DNA from: SKHV01 sp963678565
Lineage (GTDB): Bacteria; Bacteroidota; Bacteroidia; Bacteroidales; Prolixibacteraceae
DNA length: 64,000 nucleotides
Assembly (NCBI GenBank): GCA_963678565.1
Contig: OY782875.1
Coordinates: 3,534,001 to 3,598,000, forward strand
Reading direction: 5' to 3'
Part shown: positions 16,406-25,239 of the stretch, piece after piece
Position numbering within the stretch: position 1 is the stretch's first letter
Layout: each line of letters starts with the position of its first letter
Made by a program: the position numbers and the translations under genes
Notes under the pieces: model-generated
What the model was told of the DNA's origin: nothing
Databases searched by the model: none
Seen by the model: the letters and a program-made list of their open reading frames with translations, nothing else

Positions 16406-18841
16406 ATGTTATTTAGAAAAAAGAAAAAATCCAAATCCGGGAAGAAAAAAAGCCCCTCGGCCAAACCTGTATTAAACAGCAAACGCAATGATCAAATCAA
16501 AATAATTGTTGGTTATTCTTTATTAGCCTTTTCTCTTTATCTGACCTTCGCATTTGTAAGTTTTTTATTCAATGCCGAAGCCGATCAAAGCAAACTTCAT
16601 TTAAGTTGGAGTGAATTAATCAGAAATGCGTCCATCAATGTTAATAACATAACAGGAAAAACAGGTGCTTATTTAGCCGATGTTTTTATTAATCGTTGGT
16701 TCGGACTACCTTCATTTCTATTGATTTATTTATTGGTATTGTATGCCTTTTGGATATTGAAAAGCAAGAGTTTCAAGCTCAAAAACAAAATTATAAAATC
16801 ATTAATTCTCATTGTTTGGCTTTCCATTGCCTTAGGATTTGCTTTCGGTCATAAATATACCGATTGGTCGGTTTATCCAGGAGGAAGTTATGGTTTCCAT
16901 GTATCAATTTGGTTCAATTCACTAATCGGCCAAATCGGAACCTTTTTCGTTTTACTAATTACCCTGATTGCTTTTATTATTTTATCTTTTGATAAAGCAA
17001 CTGGTTTCTTCTTTTTCAAATCGCGTAAAAAAGAAATATCAGAAGACAAATCAGTAAAAAACTCAGATAACGAAGAAGCGATTTTAGAAGAAGATGATAC
17101 AGATCTACCGGAAGCATTAAACGATGAATTTGGAGAAAATGTAGAGGAAAAACCAGCAGAAGAAATTCTGGAAACGTTGAAAGTAAGAGACGAAGTTGAT
17201 TTAGATGATTTGCCACTAAGCGAAGAAGAAGCGATCGAAGAAGCGCCTGTTCAATTTTCAGAAGAAAAAGAAGAAGGGCCATCTATGACGGTCGAAAATG
17301 CAGAAGAAAGTGAGGAGGAAGTCGAAAACGAACCATTGGCAGACTATGATCCAAAATTAGATTTATCTCATTATGAATATCCTTCAATTGACTTGCTTGA
17401 AACTTATTCGCATATGAAGTCGGAAGTTACCGACGAAGAATTGATCGAGAATAAAAATAAGATTGTTGAGACCCTACGAAATTTTAAAATTGAAATTGTA
17501 AAAATTAAGGCAACAATTGGTCCAACCGTTACACTATATGAAATTGTGCCAGCGCAAGGAATTCGTATTTCAAAAATTAAAAACCTCGAAGATGACATTG
17601 CTTTAAGTCTTGCGGCACTCGGAATTCGGATTATTGCACCAATTCCAGGGAAGGGAACTATTGGAATTGAAGTTCCAAATAGAACACCACAAATGGTAAG
17701 CATGCGTTCAATTATTGCCTCGAGAAAATTTCAGGAATCCACTGCTGAACTACCTGTTGCAATGGGACGAACTGTTTCAAACGAAACCTTTGTTTTCGAC
17801 TTAACCAAAATGCCTCACTTGTTGGTTGCAGGTGCTACCGGACAAGGTAAATCGGTAGGTTTAAATGCCATTATTGCGTCCATTCTATTTAAGAAACACC
17901 CATCTCAAGTAAAATTTGTGTTCATCGACCCCAAAAAGGTAGAATTAAATCTTTACTCTATCATCGAGAATCACTTTTTGGCAAAATTACCCGATGCCGA
18001 AGAACCCATTATAACCGATGTTGAAAAGGTGAAAGCCACCCTAAACTCCCTAGGCGTTGAAATGGATGCTCGTTACGATTTATTAAAATCGGCCCATGCT
18101 CGAAATATAAAAGAATACAATAAGAAATTTATAGAACGAAAACTGAATCCGGAAAAAGGACATCAGTATTTGCCATATATCGTGGTGGTTGTAGATGAAT
18201 TTGCCGACCTAATTATGACAGCAGGCAAAGAAATAGAATTACCAATTGCCCGAATTGCCCAATTGGCACGTGCTGTTGGAATACATATGATTATTGCAAC
18301 ACAACGTCCTTCAACCAATATTATCACCGGAGTAATTAAAGCAAACTTCCCATCGAGGATTGCCTTTAAAGTTGCTTCGATGATCGATTCAAGAACGATT
18401 TTAGATGCCCCAGGCGCCAACCAATTAATTGGAAAAGGAGATATGCTTTTTGCTGCGGGCAGCGATATGGTTCGTTTGCAATGTGCATTTGTTGATACGC
18501 ATGAAGTTGAAGGAGTTTGCCAACACATTGCAGATCAGCAAGCCTATCCAACTGCCTTTCTGCTACCTGAGTATGTATCTGAAGATGGCGGCCTAGACAG
18601 TGGCATAGATTTACAGCAACGCGATGAGGTTTTTGAAGACGCTGCTCGATTGGTAGTTTTAAATCAACAAGGCTCTACTTCAATGATTCAACGAAAATTT
18701 TCAATTGGTTATAACCGAGCAGGTCGAATCATGGATCAACTAGAGGCAGCAGGCATTGTAGGCCCAAGCGAAGGAAGTAAAGCACGCAAGGTTTTATATC
18801 AAGATGAATACAGTTTGGAACAATTGTTGAACTCTTTATAA
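16406..18841 (+). CDS. ftsK: DNA translocase FtsK
   Basis: An 811-residue membrane-anchored ATPase that pumps chromosomal DNA at the septum and activates XerCD. ATG 16406 (MLFRKKKKSKSGKKK) is chosen over an upstream frame extension. About four transmembrane helices lie within residues 32-190. An acidic Glu-rich linker (about 210-310) precedes the motor. Walker A GATGQGKS is near 473-480 and Walker B VVVVDEFADLI follows. The C-terminal winged-helix gamma domain (about 740-811, LNQQGSTSMIQRKFSIGYNRAGRIMDQL) reads KOPS sequences. xerD lies 1.3 kb downstream. The lolA promoter lies within its 3' end. Confidence 0.95.
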   Translation: MLFRKKKKSKSGKKKSPSAKPVLNSKRNDQIKIIVGYSLLAFSLYLTFAFVSFLFNAEADQSKLHLSWSELIRNASINVNNITGKTGAYLADVFINRWFGLPSFLLIYLLVLYAFWILKSKSFKLKNKIIKSLILIVWLSIALGFAFGHKYTDWSVYPGGSYGFHVSIWFNSLIGQIGTFFVLLITLIAFIILSFDKATGFFFFKSRKKEISEDKSVKNSDNEEAILEEDDTDLPEALNDEFGENVEEKPAEEILETLKVRDEVDLDDLPLSEEEAIEEAPVQFSEEKEEGPSMTVENAEESEEEVENEPLADYDPKLDLSHYEYPSIDLLETYSHMKSEVTDEELIENKNKIVETLRNFKIEIVKIKATIGPTVTLYEIVPAQGIRISKIKNLEDDIALSLAALGIRIIAPIPGKGTIGIEVPNRTPQMVSMRSIIASRKFQESTAELPVAMGRTVSNETFVFDLTKMPHLLVAGATGQGKSVGLNAIIASILFKKHPSQVKFVFIDPKKVELNLYSIIENHFLAKLPDAEEPIITDVEKVKATLNSLGVEMDARYDLLKSAHARNIKEYNKKFIERKLNPEKGHQYLPYIVVVVDEFADLIMTAGKEIELPIARIAQLARAVGIHMIIATQRPSTNIITGVIKANFPSRIAFKVASMIDSRTILDAPGANQLIGKGDMLFAAGSDMVRLQCAFVDTHEVEGVCQHIADQQAYPTAFLLPEYVSEDGGLDSGIDLQQRDEVFEDAARLVVLNQQGSTSMIQRKFSIGYNRAGRIMDQLEAAGIVGPSEGSKARKVLYQDEYSLEQLLNSL

Positions 18842-18856
18842 AAATTTTTAGTTTTG
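18827..18856 (+). promoter_or_regulatory. Predicted lolA promoter inside the ftsK 3' end
   Basis: TTG (18827-18829), 19-bp spacer, TAGTTTTG (18849-18856). Full match to the Bacteroidota pattern, 36 bp before the lolA ATG. Confidence 0.5.
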
Positions 18857-18891
18857 TCACCAAATTTCAGATTCGAACATAGAATTCAATT

Positions 18892-19533
18892 ATGAAGAAA
18901 CAGATAGCATTTATTTTACTTTCCTTTTTTATAAGCGTAGTTTCAGCACAAAATGTAGAAAAAGCCAAAACTATTCTTGACAAAGTTTCAGCTACTACAA
19001 AATCGTATAAAAGTATTACCGCCGACTTTGATTTTAACTTGATTAATACAGAAGCAGATTTAAAAGAGACCAATAGTGGCAACATTATTATTCAAGACAA
19101 CAGCTACAAATTGTCGATTAATGGAATTGAAATTTTCAATGATAGCAAAACCCAATGGACCTACATGGCAGATGCAATGGAAGTAAATATTGCTAAAGCC
19201 GGAGATGACGAAGAAGGTGCTTTAAATCCTGCAACCATATTCACAATTTACGAAAATGGCTACGATTACGCTTATATTGGTGAAACTTCGATTGATGGTA
19301 AAAATATGTTCGAAATAGAATTAACGCCTACCGAAGAAAAAGAATTCTCAAAAGTTTCATTATTTATAGAACAAAGCACTTATGCAATCAATCAAGCCCA
19401 GATGATCGGGAACGATGGGAACGACTATGAGATTGTCATTAAGAGCTTCAATACAGAAAAAGATTATCCATCTTCAACTTTTGTTTTAGACACAACAACA
19501 CTTAACGACGTTGATGTGATTGATATGCGCTAA
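18892..19533 (+). CDS. lolA: LolA-like outer-membrane lipoprotein carrier
   Basis: A 213-residue periplasmic protein. The signal peptide MKKQIAFILLSFFISVVSA is cleaved before QNVEKAK. The mature part is the open beta-barrel LolA/LppX-type fold: KAKTILDKVSATTKSYKSITADFDF, then the strand pairs SGNIIIQDNSYKLSINGIEIFNDSKTQWTY, and a late EIELTPTEEKEFSKVSLFIE. LolA ferries lipoproteins from LolCDE to the outer membrane. The position just after ftsK, common in Bacteroidota, supports the call, although LolA-like proteins of this phylum are divergent. It converges on aroQ with abutting stop codons. Confidence 0.8.
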   Translation: MKKQIAFILLSFFISVVSAQNVEKAKTILDKVSATTKSYKSITADFDFNLINTEADLKETNSGNIIIQDNSYKLSINGIEIFNDSKTQWTYMADAMEVNIAKAGDDEEGALNPATIFTIYENGYDYAYIGETSIDGKNMFEIELTPTEEKEFSKVSLFIEQSTYAINQAQMIGNDGNDYEIVIKSFNTEKDYPSSTFVLDTTTLNDVDVIDMR

Positions 19534-19953
19534 TTATTTACCTAATAAACTTTCAATTCCTAAACGATAGGAATCAAGACCAAAGCCCATTATGCTGCCC
19601 TTACATGCAGGTCCGATTATTGATTCGTGTCGAAAATTTTCACGAGTAAGTATATTAGAAATATGAACCTCTATTACTGGAGTTTGAACCCCTGAAATTG
19701 CATCTCGTATTGCAACTGAAGTATGCGTATAAGCACCAGCATTAATTACGATTCCATCATATTCAAATCCAACTTCATGAATTTTATCGATCAGCTCTCC
19801 TTCAATGTTCGACTGATAGTAAAACAATTCTATTCCATAATATTGATTTTTCAATTCTATAAAGTAACTTTCAAAGTCAGAATCACCGTAAATCGATTTT
19901 TCACGCTTTCCCAGTAAATTTAAATTAGGTCCGTTTAATACTAATATTTTCAT
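19534..19953 (-). CDS. aroQ: 3-dehydroquinate dehydratase, type II
   Basis: A 139-residue cytosolic enzyme of the shikimate pathway that dehydrates 3-dehydroquinate. The N-terminus ILVLNGPNLNLLGKREKSIYG contains the catalytic Arg and Tyr of the flexible lid. NAGAYTHTSVAIRDAI contains the substrate-binding Asn. EVHISNILTRENFRHESII contains the catalytic His region. Its length is typical of type II enzymes. It is monocistronic and convergent with lolA, sharing the palindromic hexamer TAATTA as overlapping-free adjacent stops. The 210-bp region between it and xerD holds no obvious element. Confidence 0.93.
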   Translation of the reverse strand: MKILVLNGPNLNLLGKREKSIYGDSDFESYFIELKNQYYGIELFYYQSNIEGELIDKIHEVGFEYDGIVINAGAYTHTSVAIRDAISGVQTPVIEVHISNILTRENFRHESIIGPACKGSIMGFGLDSYRLGIESLLGK

Positions 19954-20163
19954 TCGATTTTTATTTAATATCTAAAATGATGGAAGTACAAATTTGCTTA
20001 TTTATCTACAAAATAAATAATTTAAATCAACAACTACTATTCTAATGCTAGGTTTAAATAGCAGATTGCTTTTTATTACTTTAAGCATTCAAATGAATTT
20101 AATTTTAACTTTTACCATACTCCCTTGTTGAATAATGTAAATAAATAGTAATTTAAAGCTAAA

Positions 20164-21057
20164 ATGAATTGGCACGATGGCATAAAAAATTATGCTCAGT
20201 ATTTAAAACTTGAAAAAGGTTTGTCTGAGAACTCTGTTAATGCTTATATTAACGATATTAATAAGCTTTCGCGCTTTATTGCGGCCAACTATAAAAACAT
20301 AACTCCCAAAAGGATAAAACTGGTTCATTTAAAAGAATACATCGAAGATTTAAATTCAAATGATATTCATCCTCGAACGCAAGCGCGTACCATTTCTGGA
20401 ATAAAATCATTTTTCAAATTTTTACTGATTGAGGAAGTAATCGTCGCCGATCCTTCAGATTTGATTGAAGCACCAAAAGTTTCGCGTCGGTTACCGGATG
20501 TGCTCACCATCGATGAAATCAACCATTTAATAGAAACGGTTGATCTATCAAAACCAGAGGGACAAAGAAACAGAGCAATTATCGAAACATTATATAGTTG
20601 TGGATTAAGAGTTTCGGAATTAACCGGCTTAAAAATAAGTAATCTATTCTTTGACCAAGGATTTATTAAAGTTGAAGGGAAAGGAAACAAGGAACGCTTA
20701 GTACCAATCAGTAATCGAGCTATCGAAGAAATACGGATCTATGAAAATGAATACAGAAATACCTTAGATATTAAAGGCCACGATATTCTATTCTTAAACC
20801 GTCGTGGCAAACAATTAACAAGAGTAATGATCTTTACAATTATAAAGAATCAGGCTCAACTTGCCGATATAAAGAAAAATATTAGTCCACACACTTTTCG
20901 ACATTCATTTGCCACACACCTAATCGATGGTGGAGCTGATTTAAGAGCTGTTCAGGAAATGTTAGGACACGAATCAATCCTAACAACCGAAATCTATACC
21001 CATCTCGACCGAGAATTCTTAAAAGACACCATCAACCAGTTTCATCCTCGTTCTTGA
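20164..21057 (+). CDS. xerD: Tyrosine recombinase XerD
   Basis: A 297-residue site-specific recombinase that resolves chromosome dimers at dif. The N-terminal SAM-like core-binding domain (about 5-90) is followed by the catalytic domain with the complete set R149 (SCGLRVSEL), K173 (EGKGNKERLVP), H243 and R246 (HTFRHSFATH), H269 (LGHES) and nucleophile Y278 (EIYTHLD). Length and sequence fit XerD rather than a phage or transposon integrase, and it sits among core genes. FtsK, its activator, is encoded 1.3 kb upstream. No dif-like site was identified nearby by eye. Confidence 0.92.
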   Translation: MNWHDGIKNYAQYLKLEKGLSENSVNAYINDINKLSRFIAANYKNITPKRIKLVHLKEYIEDLNSNDIHPRTQARTISGIKSFFKFLLIEEVIVADPSDLIEAPKVSRRLPDVLTIDEINHLIETVDLSKPEGQRNRAIIETLYSCGLRVSELTGLKISNLFFDQGFIKVEGKGNKERLVPISNRAIEEIRIYENEYRNTLDIKGHDILFLNRRGKQLTRVMIFTIIKNQAQLADIKKNISPHTFRHSFATHLIDGGADLRAVQEMLGHESILTTEIYTHLDREFLKDTINQFHPRS

Positions 21058-21263
21058 AACATGTTTCTCAACACCCACCCCAAAACAGACCTTCCTTAAG
21101 TCCTATATTACAACACATTAAACACAACACAACTGAAACACATGGGCATATTAACTTATCTTACATAGTTCGCATTTTGATGTTTAATGGTAAGGCATTT
21201 CGCTTTATTTTTTTTATATTGAGAGTCTAACGAACGATATTAACTAACAAACAAAACTAACTT

Positions 21264-22880
21264 ATGGTAAACCTCGATTTAAGCCTTTATGGCATTACTG
21301 ATGTAAAAGAAATTGTCCACAATCCGAGTTACGAAGAGCTATTCGAAGCCGAAATGAATCCCCAACTAGAAGGATTTGAAAAGGGACAGTTAACGGAGCT
21401 AGATGCAGTTAATGTGATGACAGGTGTTTTTACAGGACGATCTCCAAAAGATAAGTACATTGTAAAAGATGAAATCACAAAAGACACCATTTGGTGGAAT
21501 TCTCCTGATTCTCCTAACGACAATAAACCAGTCTCACCAGAAGTATGGAAGGATTTAAAAGAAACTACAGTTAAGGAATTATCTGGTAAAAAGCTTTATG
21601 TAATGGACACCTATTGTGGTGCAAATGCCGATTCTCGTATCAAAGTACGATTTATCATGGAAGTTGCATGGCAAGCCCATTTCGTGAAAAACATGTTCAT
21701 TCGCCCATCGGATGAAGAATTAGAAAACTTTGAGCCTGACTTTGTATCATTAAACGGTGCAAAAACTGTTAATCCAAAATGGAAAGAACACGGACTAAAT
21801 TCGGAAGTATATACCGTTTTTAACCTATCTGAAAAAATGCATGTTTTAGGTGGTTCATGGTATGGTGGCGAAATGAAAAAAGGAATTTTTGCCATGATGA
21901 ATTATTATCTTCCATTAAACGGAATGGCATCAATGCATTGCTCTGCCAATGTTGGTAAAGATGGCGATACTGCTATTTTCTTCGGCCTTTCAGGTACTGG
22001 AAAAACAACTTTATCAACCGATCCAAATCGTGCTTTAATTGGCGACGACGAACATGGTTGGGATGACGATGGTGTTTTCAACTTTGAAGGTGGTTGTTAT
22101 GCAAAAACAATTGATCTTGATAAAGATGCCGAACCCGAAATTTATGGTGCGATCAAACGCAATGCGTTGTTAGAAAACGTAACTGTTGATGAAAATGGCA
22201 AAATCGACTTCGAAGATGGATCAACTACACAAAACACTCGTGTTTCTTATCCAATTTACCACATCGAAAACATCGTAAAACCCGTATCTAAAGCAGGACA
22301 TGCTAAAAAAGTGATTTTCTTAACAGCCGATGCTTTTGGGGTTTTGCCTCCTGTTGCAAAACTTACCAAAGAACAAACAAAATATCATTTCCTATCCGGA
22401 TTTACTGCTAAGCTTGCAGGAACTGAGCGTGGTGTAACAGCTCCTCAACCAACATTTTCAGCGTGTTTCGGAGCTGCATTCCTTTCACTACATCCAACGA
22501 AATATGGAGAAGAATTAGTGAAAAAGATGGAAGAACACGGTGCTGAAGCCTATTTGGTAAATACTGGATGGAACGGAACTGGAAAACGAATTTCAATAAA
22601 AGATACGCGCGGAATTATTACTGCAATCTTAGATGGTTCTATCGAAAAGTCACCAACCAAAAATCTACCAATTTTCAACCTTGAAATTCCAACCGAACTA
22701 ACAGGAGTTGATACAGGTATTCTTGATCCTCGCGATACATATGAAAGAATCGAAGATTGGGATAAAAAAGCACACGAACTTGCAGGATTATTTATCAAAA
22801 ACTTTGATCAATACACCGACAACGAAGAAGGTAAATCTTTAGTTGCTGCGGGTCCTCAAGAAAATGAATTAGCAATTTAA
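21264..22880 (+). CDS. pckA: Phosphoenolpyruvate carboxykinase (ATP)
   Basis: A 538-residue cytosolic enzyme interconverting oxaloacetate and PEP with ATP/ADP. TGRSPKDKYIV near 57-67 carries the substrate arginine. MHCSANVG (223-231) precedes the kinase-1a P-loop GLSGTGKTT (241-249). DDEHGWDDDGVFNFEGGCYAK contains the metal-binding aspartate of kinase-2. TRVSYP and the adenine-region RISIKDTRGII follow. The length equals the family standard. In succinate-producing Bacteroidota this enzyme often works in the CO2-fixing direction; that is background, not read from here. It is monocistronic with a strong terminator. Confidence 0.96.
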   Translation: MVNLDLSLYGITDVKEIVHNPSYEELFEAEMNPQLEGFEKGQLTELDAVNVMTGVFTGRSPKDKYIVKDEITKDTIWWNSPDSPNDNKPVSPEVWKDLKETTVKELSGKKLYVMDTYCGANADSRIKVRFIMEVAWQAHFVKNMFIRPSDEELENFEPDFVSLNGAKTVNPKWKEHGLNSEVYTVFNLSEKMHVLGGSWYGGEMKKGIFAMMNYYLPLNGMASMHCSANVGKDGDTAIFFGLSGTGKTTLSTDPNRALIGDDEHGWDDDGVFNFEGGCYAKTIDLDKDAEPEIYGAIKRNALLENVTVDENGKIDFEDGSTTQNTRVSYPIYHIENIVKPVSKAGHAKKVIFLTADAFGVLPPVAKLTKEQTKYHFLSGFTAKLAGTERGVTAPQPTFSACFGAAFLSLHPTKYGEELVKKMEEHGAEAYLVNTGWNGTGKRISIKDTRGIITAILDGSIEKSPTKNLPIFNLEIPTELTGVDTGILDPRDTYERIEDWDKKAHELAGLFIKNFDQYTDNEEGKSLVAAGPQENELAI

Positions 22881-22900
22881 ATTTTTTGAAGCAAATAAAA

Positions 22901-22929
22901 AAAGGTTGTCGAAACTGACAACCTTTTTT
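22901..22929. terminator. Bidirectional terminator between pckA and arfB
   Basis: Perfect seven-pair stem GGTTGTC/GACAACC (22904-22910, 22917-22923), 6-nt loop, A7 upstream and T6 downstream. It serves both convergent genes. Confidence 0.88.
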
Positions 22930-23341
22930 ATTCTAATCTTCTTCTGAGTTTTTTCTTCTCACCATGTTTCTTTTTATTCTGTAATCTTTTCAATCGCGAA
23001 GCTTTTGTTGGTTTCGTTGCTCTTCTCTTTTTTCGCACTTTCAAACCTTCAGATAATACAAAGAAAAAGCGATCACTTACAATTTCTCGATTCTTAATTT
23101 GTGATCTTGTTTCCTGACATGTCAATATTAAATCACCTTCAATACTCAATTTATTACCCAAATAATTTTTCAAGCGCTCTTTTTCAGAGACAGTTAATAA
23201 TTCAGAATTTTCAATGCTAAAACGCAGTTCAACTTTCGTATTAACTTTATTAACATGCTGTCCGCCTGCACCTGAACTCTTTGAGAACGAAAAATTACAT
23301 TCGTTCAGAAAACCATTTTTATGTATGTTGGAAAGTACCAT
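22928..23341 (-). CDS. arfB: Alternative ribosome-rescue factor ArfB
   Basis: A 137-residue cytosolic protein of the RF-1/peptidyl-tRNA hydrolase domain family. It carries the GGQ catalytic motif in SKSSGAGGQHVNKVNTKVEL. The C-terminal 40 residues are very basic (KVRKKRRATKPTKASRLKRL and so on), the tail that enters the empty mRNA channel of stalled ribosomes in ArfB (YaeJ). It lacks the codon-recognition domain of release factors. It is a single gene converging on pckA and divergent from the DEAD-box helicase. Confidence 0.9.
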   Translation of the reverse strand: MVLSNIHKNGFLNECNFSFSKSSGAGGQHVNKVNTKVELRFSIENSELLTVSEKERLKNYLGNKLSIEGDLILTCQETRSQIKNREIVSDRFFFVLSEGLKVRKKRRATKPTKASRLKRLQNKKKHGEKKKLRRRLE

Positions 23342-23407
23342 TTGTGTTATTTATTTACATTTCAGCCATTTAAAAGCCAACTTCCTTTCAAATACCATTA
23401 ATTGTAT

Positions 23408-23520
23408 TACTTTTGCGGCTTCAAATAAAATTATCCTTTTTAAAAGGAAATTTGGGTATTCATCAGGCCTACCTGTTTAACTGGATTAAATAGTAAGAAT
23501 AATAATTTACAGGAAAGCCT
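23408..23520 (+). promoter_or_regulatory. Promoter-like box and structured leader of the DEAD-box helicase gene
   Basis: TACTTTTG (23408-23415) fits TAnnTTTG and would give a leader of about 110 nt. Within it, AGGC (23465-23468) and CCTGT (23472-23476) can pair with GCCT (23517-23520) and ACAGG (23509-23513), forming an interrupted long-range stem that closes 14 nt before the ATG. A second small hairpin, TCCTTTT/AAAAGGA, lies near 23430-23446. Confidence 0.4.
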
Positions 23521-23533
23521 ACAAATATTTTAT

Positions 23534-25204
23534 ATGTTATTTAAAGAATTAGGGCTTTCTAAAGAAATTTTAGCCGCTATTGAAGAGTTAGGATTTGAAT
23601 CTCCGACTCCAATCCAGGAAAAAGTAATTCCTGCATTTTTAGAAGAAAAAAGAGACGTAACTGGTTTAGCACAAACCGGAACAGGAAAAACAGCCGCATT
23701 TGGTCTACCTGCCTTACACTACATTGAATTAGACAAAAAACATCCACAGTTGCTCGTTATGAGTCCAACACGTGAACTTTGCTTACAAATTACACGCGAT
23801 TTGGAAAATTTCTCCAAATACATGAAAGGAATTTCAATTGTAGCAGTTTATGGTGGAGCCCCCATCGACAAACAAATCAGATCACTTCGCTCAGGAGCTC
23901 ATATTGTTGTAGCAACCCCTGGTAGAATTCATGACTTGGTAAGAAGAAAAAGGGTAGATTTGGCAAAAATTTCAATGCTTGTTCTCGATGAAGCAGATGA
24001 AATGCTAAAAATGGGATTCCGCGATGACGTGGATGCAATCCTTGATCAAACACCAAAAGATAAAACAACTTTACTTTTCTCGGCCACAATGTCGAAAGAC
24101 ATTATGAATATTGGTCGTACATATATGAATGATCCAATAGAAATCACTATTGGAAAGAAAAATGAAAGTACTGAGAATGTTAGCCATGTTTATCACATGG
24201 TTCATGCTCGTGATCGATATTTAGCATTAAAAAGAATCGTTGATTTCCACCCCGATATATATGGAATTGTTTTTTGTCGTACCCGTCAGGAAACAAAAGA
24301 TGTTGCAGCTCACTTAATGAAAGATGGCTATAATGCTGAAGCGCTTCATGGCGATTTGACTCAAGCACAACGAGATTATGTAATGGACAAATTTCGTGAA
24401 AAAACATTAAGCATTCTTGTGGCAACCGATGTTGCAGCACGTGGATTAGATGTAAATAATTTAACCCATGTAATTAACTATAACTTGCCCGACGATGTAG
24501 AAAACTACAATCACAGAACTGGTCGTACCGGAAGAGCAGGAAAACAAGGAACTGCCGTTTCGATCATCCACATGAAAGAAATGGGTAGAATTCGCGAAAT
24601 CGAAAGAGTAATAAATCGTAAATTCGATCACAAAGATATCCCAAAAGGTGAAGAAATTTGTGAAAAACAGCTTTTCAACATCATTGATAAAATGCAAGAA
24701 TCTAGCATTGAAAATGATCAAATCGATCCCTATATGGAACGAGTTAACGAAAAGTTGGGCGATTTATCTAGAGAAGACTTACTTAAAAAGTTTGTAGCGA
24801 TGGAGTTCAATAGAATTCTAGATTACTACAAAAATGCGCCAGATCTAAATGTAAAAGGCGATCGCAAGTCATTTGGCAAAGAAGGTAAAGCTTCAGTTAA
24901 AGGCTTAAAACGAGTTGTTTTCAATGTTGGTATTGGAAAAGGAATTAACAAACGAGCTATTATCGATATGATGGTTAAAGGCTCAGGAGCAAAAGATATT
25001 GAAATTGGTCAAATTGAAATTTTCAAAAGAGCCTCCTCTGTCGAAATTGAACCAAAGTATTTGAACAAGGTGCTAAAATCGCTAAACAATTCCTTTTATA
25101 AAGGAGTAAAAATTGAAGCCGATGAAAACAACAAGTTCAAAGGCAACGATTTTAGAGATCGAAATAAAGGTCCAAGAGGAAAAAGAAGAAGAACAAGAAG
25201 CTAA
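23534..25204 (+). CDS. deaD: DEAD-box RNA helicase with DbpA/CsdA-type RNA-binding tail
   Basis: A 556-residue ATP-dependent RNA helicase. The Q-motif region SPTPIQE is near 24-29, motif I AQTGTGKT at 46-53, then PTRELC, a VLDEADEML motif II near 152, SATM, ATDVAARGLDV and HRTGRTGRAG. After the two RecA-like domains comes a linker and a C-terminal RRM-like domain (about 475-545, RVVFNVGIGKGINKRAII), then a basic tail RDRNKGPRGKRRRTRS. This layout is that of CsdA/DeaD and DbpA, acting in ribosome assembly and cold adaptation. The DbpA versus DeaD assignment is uncertain. Terminator at 25213-25239. Confidence 0.9.
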   Translation: MLFKELGLSKEILAAIEELGFESPTPIQEKVIPAFLEEKRDVTGLAQTGTGKTAAFGLPALHYIELDKKHPQLLVMSPTRELCLQITRDLENFSKYMKGISIVAVYGGAPIDKQIRSLRSGAHIVVATPGRIHDLVRRKRVDLAKISMLVLDEADEMLKMGFRDDVDAILDQTPKDKTTLLFSATMSKDIMNIGRTYMNDPIEITIGKKNESTENVSHVYHMVHARDRYLALKRIVDFHPDIYGIVFCRTRQETKDVAAHLMKDGYNAEALHGDLTQAQRDYVMDKFREKTLSILVATDVAARGLDVNNLTHVINYNLPDDVENYNHRTGRTGRAGKQGTAVSIIHMKEMGRIREIERVINRKFDHKDIPKGEEICEKQLFNIIDKMQESSIENDQIDPYMERVNEKLGDLSREDLLKKFVAMEFNRILDYYKNAPDLNVKGDRKSFGKEGKASVKGLKRVVFNVGIGKGINKRAIIDMMVKGSGAKDIEIGQIEIFKRASSVEIEPKYLNKVLKSLNNSFYKGVKIEADENNKFKGNDFRDRNKGPRGKRRRTRS

Positions 25205-25212
25205 ATAGAAAG

Positions 25213-25239
25213 AGGTGTTGCATTTGCAGCACCTTTTTT
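25213..25239 (+). terminator. Terminator of the DEAD-box helicase gene
   Basis: Nine-pair stem AGGTGTTGC/GCAGCACCT (25213-25221, 25226-25234; one T-G pair), 4-nt loop, T-run 25234-25239. It overlaps the stop codon of the convergent gtrA-like gene. Confidence 0.82.

Noticed and set aside
18866..18885. tRNA T-arm-like string near the lolA start (ATTCGAAC)
   Set aside because: No acceptor, D or anticodon arms around it; it is leader sequence of lolA.
20164..21057. Tyrosine recombinase as a sign of an integrated mobile element
   Set aside because: Full XerD length and motifs, core-gene neighbours, no flanking repeats or tRNA; it is the chromosomal dimer-resolution enzyme.
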